11,192 bases of DNA, from the NCBI GenBank assembly GCA_002862325.1, contig PKCT01000247.1:1-11192 (forward strand). Reading direction: 5' to 3'. Below, one piece after another: positions 1 to 6,506 of this stretch (position 1 is the first letter of the stretch; each line of letters starts with the position of its first letter). Made by a program: the position numbers and the translations under genes. The notes under the pieces are model-generated. The model saw nothing but the letters and a program-made list of their open reading frames with translations, made no database searches and was not told where the DNA came from. Origin of the DNA: Phycisphaerae bacterium (GTDB lineage: Bacteria > Planctomycetota > Phycisphaerae > Phycisphaerales > SM1A02).

Positions 1-62
1 ATCGCGATCGCACCGACGACCATCGGGAGATACCACCATCGATTCGTCCGGGTGCCGATCAC
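1..62 (-). CDS. MalG-like carbohydrate ABC transporter permease, N-terminal fragment
   Basis: Only the first 20 codons are present; the gene continues past the left edge. A GTG start at 62-60 overlaps the TGA stop of the upstream permease fusion (61-59), giving a GTGA overlap that suggests translational coupling. The visible peptide begins V-I-G-T-R-T-N-R-W-W-Y-L-P-M-V-V-G-A-I-A: a short basic head followed by the start of a hydrophobic segment. This is how the second inner-membrane permease of CUT1 sugar importers (MalG/UgpE type) usually starts. Position supports the call, since MalF-type and MalG-type genes are normally adjacent and the two proteins form the heterodimeric channel. The fragment is too short to show the EAA loop, so the identity rests mainly on context. 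Confidence 0.62.
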   Translation of the reverse strand, partial: MIGTRTNRWWYLPMVVGAIA

Positions 63-2464
63 GACTGCAACCCCTCGTAGTGGACCCGCCGACCGCCGAA
101 TCGCAGGACCAGCCCGGTGAGGCCGAGGACCACCAGCAGAAGGAGCCAGGCCAGGGCGGAACCGTACCCCATGTCGTACCAGTCGAACGCCTGGTTGTAG
201 AGGTACAGCACGTAGAACCGGGTGTCGTCGCCCGGTCCCCCACCGGTCATGACGAACGCCTGCGTGAAGACCTGGAAGCTTCCGATGATCGCCATGATGC
301 CGTTGAAGAGGATGACCGGCGAGAGCATCGGCAGGGTGATGCGACAGAAGCGCGACCAGGGGCGGGCACCATCGATGTCCGCGGCCTCGAGAACATCCTC
401 GGGAATGTTCCGCAGACCCGCGAGATAGATGAGCATCGAACCACCGATCAGCCAGAGGTTCATGATGGCGAAGGCCGGAGGCCCGGCCCATCCGGCGTCG
501 GCCTGGAACCATGCCGGAGGCGAGAGTCCGAACGGCGCGAGAACCGGCTCCAGCAGTGCGTTGACCAGTCCCCCCTCGGTGCGGAACACCCACATCCAGA
601 GCACCGCCATGCCGACGCCCGCAAGGACGCTGGGCAGGTACCAGGCGGCGCGGAACACCTCCACGCCGCGAAGGCGGGCGTTGAGGATGACGGCGGCCAG
701 CAGCGCGAAGATCTGACCGGTGGGTACGGCGAGCAACGCGTAGTACGCCGTGACGACCAGACTTCGGTGGAACGTCGGATCGGTGCCGAGGATCTCCCGG
801 TAGTTGCCGAAACCCACGTACTCCGCGGTCGCCAGGGTGTCGATGCCGCGCCACCGGGCCAGGGAGAGCAGGAGAGAGAGCACGATCGGCACGAGCATGA
901 AGAGCAGGAAGCCGAGACACCACGGCGCCGCCATCATCCATCCCGACCACTCCTCGCGGCGGGCGATCGCCGACTCCGGACGGGTTCGCCACAACCAGAA
1001 CCACTTCGCGACGCCCAGGGTCGCGACGACGAGGGCCGAGGCGAGCAGGATCGCATTCCAGGGCATCCGAGGAAACGTTCGCGTCGGCGCGAGTGGAGAC
1101 GCCTGACGATCCCGCCACCACGTCTCGAACGCGTCGACCTGCGCATCGACCTCGCCTCCCGTCCGGAGCGCCACGTCGAGCGTGCGTTGGAACTGGTCCT
1201 GGAATGCCGGGTCGACCGGCCAGGCGGGAACCGCCGCGACATCGACGGCGTCGAGGTAGGCGTGATCGTTGGATGGCGGCATCGTCGGATCGAGGAAGGC
1301 GTCGCTCTCGGCCACGCTCCGAAGCGTCGGTATCGCCAGACCGAGTCGCGATTGGGCCGCCTGGATCTCGGGACCGGTCATCCAGCTCATCAGTTTCCAC
1401 GCCGCCTCGGGATGACGGGTCTTGCTCGACATGCTCCATGCGATGGTGGCGATCACATTGGCTTCCGCCTCGCCCCGAGGAAGCGGTGCGAAGTCCCAGG
1501 AGAAGTCGTCGATGCTTCTGTAGCTCGGCACGACCCATCGGCCGAACGGGCCGACCATGCCGATGCGACCCGCGAGGAACAACGAGCCCGGATCGATGCC
1601 CTCCGCCTCGGCCCTGGCGAGGAACGCGTCGTCGCCGAACCGCCACGCCCGGAGATCCTCCAACGCCTCACGGGAGCGTCGGTCACCGAGTCCGAGCGAT
1701 TCGAAGCCTCCCGACTCGTCCACGATCCTGACCCCTCGACTCCAGAGATAGCCTCGCAGCACGAACGGCCACGTCACGAGTTCGGCCCCGGTCACCCCGT
1801 CGAGGGCATCGATGCGCTTCGCCGCCTCCACGAAGTCGTCCCAGGTCCAGTCGTCGCTCGGGTAGGTGGCTCCGGCTCGATCGAAGAGATCCCGGTTCCA
1901 GTAGATGCCGACGGTCGTGAAATCCTTCGGAATGCCCCAGAGCGGCCCCTCCCCCATGCGCCCACCTTCGAGGCGGAACGCATCGAGGGCGGGCTGGAAG
2001 AAATCGTCGACCGGAAGTTTCGCGGCGTCGCCCAACGAACGTTCGGCGTCGAACCAGGAATCCAGGGCCTCGAGTTGTCCAGCCTCGGCGAACGGAGCCA
2101 TCCGGCCGAAATCCATGTAGAAGACGTCCGGCGGCTCACCGGCGGCCATCATGGTCTGAAGCTTGGTGAAGTACTGGCCGCTGTCTCCGGGATTGATCCG
2201 AACCACGGAGATGTCCGGATGCGCGGCCTCGAACGACTCGATGGACCGAGCGACGATCTCGTCCTCCTCCTGGCCGCCACCACCCGACCAGTGCATGAGC
2301 ACCAGCTCGACGCGATCGTCGGTCTCCAGTCCGCGAACCACTTCGCGCCAACCGACGCGTACGAACGCCCAGACGACCAGCAGGATCGCGGCGGTACCGA
2401 GGCATCGCCGGTACCACGTCACAAACCTAGCCGAGCGGCTCGATTCTGAGGTTGGAGAACGCAT
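59..2464 (-). CDS. Fusion of family 1 sugar-binding protein and MalF-type ABC permease
   Basis: This 801-residue protein combines two parts of a CUT1 carbohydrate importer that are normally separate. Residues about 23-39 form a membrane anchor. Residues about 52-452 resemble a family 1 extracellular solute-binding protein (MalE/UgpB type), with the motifs GEPPDVFYMD, GIPKDFTTVGIYWNRDLFD and HPEAAWKLMSWMTGPE. A second membrane helix lies at about 470-491, followed by a short basic cytoplasmic linker. Residues 508-792 form a six-helix MalF-like permease with an EAA loop at 693-712 (EAA, then D-G-A, then I-T-L-P) that would dock on the ATPase. The binding domain would therefore sit in the periplasm, tethered at both ends. 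The ATG at 2464 is preferred; the in-frame GTG at 2473 (804 residues) overlaps a putative -10 element. The fused architecture is seen directly. The sugar specificity, probably maltodextrin, is inferred from the divergent alpha-glucan genes. Confidence 0.9.
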   Translation of the reverse strand: MRSPTSESSRSARFVTWYRRCLGTAAILLVVWAFVRVGWREVVRGLETDDRVELVLMHWSGGGGQEEDEIVARSIESFEAAHPDISVVRINPGDSGQYFTKLQTMMAAGEPPDVFYMDFGRMAPFAEAGQLEALDSWFDAERSLGDAAKLPVDDFFQPALDAFRLEGGRMGEGPLWGIPKDFTTVGIYWNRDLFDRAGATYPSDDWTWDDFVEAAKRIDALDGVTGAELVTWPFVLRGYLWSRGVRIVDESGGFESLGLGDRRSREALEDLRAWRFGDDAFLARAEAEGIDPGSLFLAGRIGMVGPFGRWVVPSYRSIDDFSWDFAPLPRGEAEANVIATIAWSMSSKTRHPEAAWKLMSWMTGPEIQAAQSRLGLAIPTLRSVAESDAFLDPTMPPSNDHAYLDAVDVAAVPAWPVDPAFQDQFQRTLDVALRTGGEVDAQVDAFETWWRDRQASPLAPTRTFPRMPWNAILLASALVVATLGVAKWFWLWRTRPESAIARREEWSGWMMAAPWCLGFLLFMLVPIVLSLLLSLARWRGIDTLATAEYVGFGNYREILGTDPTFHRSLVVTAYYALLAVPTGQIFALLAAVILNARLRGVEVFRAAWYLPSVLAGVGMAVLWMWVFRTEGGLVNALLEPVLAPFGLSPPAWFQADAGWAGPPAFAIMNLWLIGGSMLIYLAGLRNIPEDVLEAADIDGARPWSRFCRITLPMLSPVILFNGIMAIIGSFQVFTQAFVMTGGGPGDDTRFYVLYLYNQAFDWYDMGYGSALAWLLLLVVLGLTGLVLRFGGRRVHYEGLQS

Positions 2465-2479
2465 CGTCCTCACTATAAT
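2452..2479 (+). promoter_or_regulatory. Predicted sigma-70-type promoter of the alpha-glucan operon
   Basis: A perfect -10 hexamer TATAAT lies at 2474-2479. A partial -35 (TTGGAG, three of six matches to TTGACA) is at 2452-2457, with a 16-base spacer. Transcription would start near 2485-2487, only two to four bases before the ATG at 2489. No Shine-Dalgarno sequence precedes that ATG, so the mRNA is probably leaderless or nearly so. TATAAT stands out in otherwise GC-rich DNA. The promoter is inferred from sequence only. Confidence 0.55.
2472..2477 (-). promoter_or_regulatory. Possible -10 element of the ABC importer operon, overlapping the opposing -10
   Basis: Read on the minus strand, the same AT-rich patch gives TATAGT (2477-2472), five of six matches to TATAAT. 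It ends seven bases before the preferred ATG at 2464. A start site about seven bases downstream would give a leaderless transcript. I see no convincing -35 upstream, so this is weaker than the plus-strand promoter. Confidence 0.35.
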
Positions 2480-2488
2480 CCGACCGCC

Positions 2489-4933
2489 ATGATTCGACTG
2501 CTCTGCACCATCGTGACCGCCGCCTGCTTCGCAGCACCGACCCAGACCTCCGTCGAATCAACGACCGCTTGGCCCCCCGCCGTGCCGATCGCCCCACGCA
2601 CCGGAACGCCGACGCAGCGCACCCCGACGAGCATCCAAGCCTTCGCCCTGCCCGAGGAGCAGTGGCGTTGCAGCTTCAGCATCGTCGCCCCCTCGGCCGA
2701 GCGGATGCGACTCGCGGGTTCGTTCAACGGCTGGAATCCCAATGCATGCGACATGCACCGGGATGCGGACGGGACCTGGCGGACGACGCTGACGATCCCT
2801 GCGGGGACCCACTACTACAAGTTCATCCGCGATGTCGACGACTGGATGCCCGATCCAAGGAACGCGGAGCGGGCACCCGACGGTCACGGTGGACAGAACA
2901 CGGTGTTCGCGGTCGGGGAAGAGGCGTTGTTCGATCCGAGCCGGACCCGACGTGGCGACGACTTCATCGTGAGTGAGGGGCTCCAGCACGATCCGGGAAT
3001 CTGGCGCGACCTCGAATCGACGCCGGATGGGGGGTTCAGGATCGCATCGCGGTCCGTCGCCGGGGACGTGGAGAGCGCCGAGCTCGTGTTTTCCGACGGA
3101 CGATCGATCCCGCTCGAATCGAGGGGGCCGATGGGCGTCTTCGATCGCTGGTCGACGACCGTGCCTTCGGACGCCGACGGTCTCGAGTACACCTTCATCT
3201 ACACTGACGGAGCACATCGAGTGCGCGATCCGAAGACCTACGAACTCGACCGGGAACAGGCGATGGCGAACCAGGTGCGGACTCCGGACTGGGCGAAGGA
3301 CGCCATCTGGTACCAGATCATGGTCGAGCGTTTCCACGACGGAACCCCGACGAACGATCCCGACCCGATGCGGCCCTGGACCTCGAAGTGGTACGAGCCG
3401 AGCCCCTGGGAGGGCAAGGACGGCCAGACCTTCTACGAGTACTACGTCTTCGACCGCCACTACGGCGGCGATCTCCAGGGCCTCAAGGCGAAGCTCCCGT
3501 ATCTCAAGGAGCTCGGGGTCGACGCCCTCTACCTCAATCCGATCTTTCAGGCGTCGACCCACCACAAGTACAACGCTACGGACTACAGGCACGTCGACGA
3601 ATCCTACGGCACGGGAGCAGGTGACTTCGAGCGCACCATCGCGAAGGAACAGCTGGAGGATCCGTCCACCTGGGTCTGGTCGGAGAGCGACCTCGTCTTC
3701 CTGGACGTCCTCAAGGAGGCCAAGAAGCAGGGCTTCCGAGTGATTCTCGATGGCGTCTTCAACCACGTCGGAACGGCACACCCGGCCTTCCGGGACGTGC
3801 GGACGCGAGGGGTCGACTCACCGTTCGCGGACTGGTTCAGCGTGCGGAGCTGGACCCCCTTCGAATACGACGGCTGGGCGGGGTTCGGCGAGCTTCCGGC
3901 GTTTCGAAAGAACGAGACGCATGGCCTCGCGTCGGAGACCCTGCGCGAGCACATCTTCGAGGTCACCCGTCGCTGGATGGATCCCGATGGTGACGGCGAT
4001 CCGAGCGACGGCATCGACGGGTGGCGCCTGGACGTGCCCGAAGAAGTGCCCATGTCCTTCTGGATCGAATGGTGCGAGCTCGTTCGATCGATCAATCCCG
4101 ACGCGTACATCGTCGGAGAGATCTGGAAGGTCCGTCCGGAATGGCTCGACGGCCGGACCTTCGACGCGGTGATGAACTATCCATTCGCGGAGATCGCCTT
4201 CGACTGGATCGGCGCGCGGGAGAACAAGATCACGGCGAGCGAGGCGGACCGACGCTTCACCGAGCATCGGGCCGCCTATCCGGCGGAAGTCACCTTCGCG
4301 CTGCAGAACCTCCTCGACAGCCACGACACCGACCGGCTGGTGTCCAAGGTCCACAATCCCGACCGCGCGTTCGACTCGGGGAATCGGGAACAGGACGACG
4401 ACAGCTACGACGGTTCGAAGCCGCCCGCGGAGGCCTACGAGCGGGCGAGACTTCTCGCACTGCTGCAGATGACCTCGGTCGGCGCACCGATGATCTACTA
4501 CGGCGACGAAGCCGGCGTCTGGGGATCCGACGACCCCAACAACCGCAAGCCGATGCTCTGGAAGGAACTCGAGCCCTACGAGGACGACGGCTACGCCGTG
4601 ATGGACGATCAACTCGATTTCTACAGAACGATCGTCGGTCTTCGACGCGATCATGCCGCGCTTCGAACGGGATCTCATCGCACCGTGTTCGTCGACGACG
4701 TGCAGGATGTCCTGGCCTTCGTCCGCGAGAACGACGACGAAGCCGTTCTGGTGGCTCTCAATGCGAGCGATCGCAACGCCGGTGTCCACATCCCAGTCGA
4801 GGCAGACGGATGGACTCCGACGTTCTGCACGCCCGGCGGCCCGGATCTGTCGAGCGTCGCGGTGACCCGCGAGTCTCCGGATCGATGCACCGTGCCCGCT
4901 CGCGGTGGTCGGATCTGGATCCGAAAGAAGTGA
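2489..4933 (+). CDS. Exported GH13 alpha-amylase-family enzyme with N-terminal CBM48 domain
   Basis: This 814-residue enzyme probably hydrolyses alpha-1,4-glucans (amylase, neopullulanase or cyclomaltodextrinase type) outside the cytoplasm. A short hydrophobic leader (about 1-16) is followed by a Pro/Thr-rich linker to about residue 55. A CBM48-like glucan-binding domain spans about 58-142 (LAGSFNGWNP; HYYKF), and a second beta-rich N-terminal domain about 180-258. The GH13 barrel runs from about 265 to 725: region I DGVFNH (421-426), region II GWRLDV with nucleophile D515, region III GEIW with acid E544, region IV SHDTDR with D613. All catalytic residues are intact. A Asp-rich loop (498-510) just before region II could bind calcium. 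The C-terminal beta domain is about 730-814. Cys13 makes a lipoprotein conceivable, but the lipobox is poor. The ATG at 2489 sits ten bases after a TATAAT and lacks a Shine-Dalgarno. It is the first gene of a co-directional trio. The family is certain; the exact substrate is not. Confidence 0.93.
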   Translation: MIRLLCTIVTAACFAAPTQTSVESTTAWPPAVPIAPRTGTPTQRTPTSIQAFALPEEQWRCSFSIVAPSAERMRLAGSFNGWNPNACDMHRDADGTWRTTLTIPAGTHYYKFIRDVDDWMPDPRNAERAPDGHGGQNTVFAVGEEALFDPSRTRRGDDFIVSEGLQHDPGIWRDLESTPDGGFRIASRSVAGDVESAELVFSDGRSIPLESRGPMGVFDRWSTTVPSDADGLEYTFIYTDGAHRVRDPKTYELDREQAMANQVRTPDWAKDAIWYQIMVERFHDGTPTNDPDPMRPWTSKWYEPSPWEGKDGQTFYEYYVFDRHYGGDLQGLKAKLPYLKELGVDALYLNPIFQASTHHKYNATDYRHVDESYGTGAGDFERTIAKEQLEDPSTWVWSESDLVFLDVLKEAKKQGFRVILDGVFNHVGTAHPAFRDVRTRGVDSPFADWFSVRSWTPFEYDGWAGFGELPAFRKNETHGLASETLREHIFEVTRRWMDPDGDGDPSDGIDGWRLDVPEEVPMSFWIEWCELVRSINPDAYIVGEIWKVRPEWLDGRTFDAVMNYPFAEIAFDWIGARENKITASEADRRFTEHRAAYPAEVTFALQNLLDSHDTDRLVSKVHNPDRAFDSGNREQDDDSYDGSKPPAEAYERARLLALLQMTSVGAPMIYYGDEAGVWGSDDPNNRKPMLWKELEPYEDDGYAVMDDQLDFYRTIVGLRRDHAALRTGSHRTVFVDDVQDVLAFVRENDDEAVLVALNASDRNAGVHIPVEADGWTPTFCTPGGPDLSSVAVTRESPDRCTVPARGGRIWIRKK

Positions 4934-4964
4934 CGCGACCTCCATTCGGTCGATAAGACGCTCC

Positions 4965-6431
4965 ATGCACCCCCTTCTCCAGACCAGGACCGCGGGAGTT
5001 CTCCTGCACCCGACCTCGCTTCCCGCGACGGATGGGGCGATCGGCATCGGCGATCTCGGTCCCTCCGCGAGACGATTCGTGGACTGGATGGCCGCCGCGG
5101 GTCTTCGTCGATGGCAGATGCTGCCGATCGGTCCGGTGGGCGAAGGCGACTCTCCGTACAGCCCGCTGTCGAGCTTCGCGATCGAGCCCATGCTCGTCTC
5201 GATCGCGGATCTGGTTCACGATGGACTCCTTTCGAGTTCGGCCTTGCGCGCGAGCGGCGTTCCCCGCGGCCCCTCGGCGTCGTGGCCCGCGGTGCGCCGT
5301 TGGAAGCGCCCCCGTCTGCACGCCGCCTTCGCGAGATTCGCGAAGACCCGAGGCCGCAAGGGAGCGAACGGCGCTCCGTACCGGGACTTCCGCGACCGGA
5401 ACGCGGACTGGCTCGACCCCTGGTGCGGGTTCGCGACGGAGCGGACTCGTTCCTCCGCCTCCGCGGAGGAACGCCATCCCGAGTACCACGCCTTCGTCCA
5501 GTTCGTCCTCGATCGCCAATGGACCGGGCTTCGACGGCACGCATCAACGCGACGCGTCGCCCTGGTCGGCGATCTCCCGATCTTCTGCGGGGCGGACAGC
5601 GCCGACGTCGCGGCTCGACCGGATCTGTTCCGACTCGACCGGAGCGGACGACCTACCGTGCAAACCGGCTGTCCACCGGACGCCTTCACCCGGGACGGCC
5701 AACTCTGGCGACACCCGCACTACCGCTGGACGTCGCATCAGCGAGACGGCTTCGCCTGGTGGCGACGACGGGTGGAGACGACGCTCCGGAGATTCGACCT
5801 GGTGCGGATCGACCACTTCATCGGCTTCGTTCGCGCGTACGAAATCCCCGGCGACGCGACGCACGCCAGAGATGGTCGCTGGAGGCGGACCCCCGGGCGC
5901 GAGCTGCTCGAGGCCATTCGCGAGGATGTGGGCGTTCCACCGTTCATCGCGGAGGATCTGGGCGACGTCACCCCCGAGGTGCACCGCCTTCGCGACGACT
6001 TCGATCTTCCGGGTATGCGAATTCTGCAATGGGCGTTCTTCGACGCCGACGCGACCTCCCAGGATCTCCCCCATCGCCACCCGGCGCATTCGGTGGTCTA
6101 TCCCGGAACCCACGACAACGACACCATCGTCGGCTGGTATCGCGACCTTCCGGCCGAGGTTCGTTCGAGGTTCCAGTCCTACGCCGGCGACGAGGCCCGA
6201 AGCGATCCGGCCGCGGCCATGACCCGGCTCGCCTTCACGAGTCCGGCCAACACCGCGATCGTGCAGACGCAGGATCTGCTTGGTCTGGGGCGATCCGCTC
6301 GCATGAACGTGCCCGGCCGACCGCGGGGAAACTGGCGATGGCGACTGGCAACGAACGCCCAGACGACATCCCTCGCCCGAAAGCTCCACAAGCTCAGTCG
6401 GGCCAGCGGAAGACTGGAAGAGACCCGCTGA
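4965..6431 (+). CDS. malQ: 4-alpha-glucanotransferase (amylomaltase), GH77
   Basis: This 488-residue cytoplasmic enzyme belongs to GH77. It transfers maltodextrin segments between chains and releases glucose, making longer chains for the phosphorylase. The N-terminus TAGVLLHPTSLP and the motif GDSPYSPLSSFA are family hallmarks. Catalytic residues are present: nucleophile D283 in VRIDHFIGF, acid/base E330 in IAEDLG, and D384 in GTHDNDT. The C-terminus carries the usual N-V-P-G-x-x-x-G-N-W-x-W-R. Length fits the compact bacterial type. The loop at about 234-253 is odd: GCPPDAFTRDGQLWRHPHY replaces the usual GVPPDYFS...GNPxY. The open frame extends upstream to 4905, inside the GH13 gene, but family proteins start just before TAGVLLHPTSLP, so ATG 4965 is chosen. 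The gap to the preceding stop is 31 bases, consistent with one operon. No Shine-Dalgarno is evident. Confidence 0.94.
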   Translation: MHPLLQTRTAGVLLHPTSLPATDGAIGIGDLGPSARRFVDWMAAAGLRRWQMLPIGPVGEGDSPYSPLSSFAIEPMLVSIADLVHDGLLSSSALRASGVPRGPSASWPAVRRWKRPRLHAAFARFAKTRGRKGANGAPYRDFRDRNADWLDPWCGFATERTRSSASAEERHPEYHAFVQFVLDRQWTGLRRHASTRRVALVGDLPIFCGADSADVAARPDLFRLDRSGRPTVQTGCPPDAFTRDGQLWRHPHYRWTSHQRDGFAWWRRRVETTLRRFDLVRIDHFIGFVRAYEIPGDATHARDGRWRRTPGRELLEAIREDVGVPPFIAEDLGDVTPEVHRLRDDFDLPGMRILQWAFFDADATSQDLPHRHPAHSVVYPGTHDNDTIVGWYRDLPAEVRSRFQSYAGDEARSDPAAAMTRLAFTSPANTAIVQTQDLLGLGRSARMNVPGRPRGNWRWRLATNAQTTSLARKLHKLSRASGRLEETR

Positions 6432-6506
6432 ATTCCGCACCAAGACGTCCCCCATCCCTATCCTGACGCTTTTCACCACTCCCATGTTTCCCGGCAGCGA
6501 AAGATC

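Noticed and set aside
80..2449. A 789-codon open frame on the plus strand, antisense to the binding-protein/permease fusion
   Set aside because: Its product is rich in Arg, Glu, His and Asp with no recognisable motif. The opposite strand encodes clear ABC transporter domains. Long antisense frames are expected in GC-rich DNA.
2489..2530. Lipoprotein signal on the GH13 enzyme (Cys13)
   Set aside because: The residues before Cys13 (T-A-A) only loosely fit a lipobox, and the hydrophobic stretch before it is very short. An ordinary leader is equally possible, so it is noted only as an alternative.
4905..4964. A longer start for the GH77 enzyme, inside the end of the GH13 gene
   Set aside because: The 20 extra residues are Ser/Arg-rich, and family members begin right before TAGVLLHPTSLP, which matches ATG 4965.
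3818..5191. A 457-codon open frame on the minus strand across the GH13/GH77 junction
   Set aside because: It overlaps two well-supported plus-strand enzymes and contains no recognisable motif.
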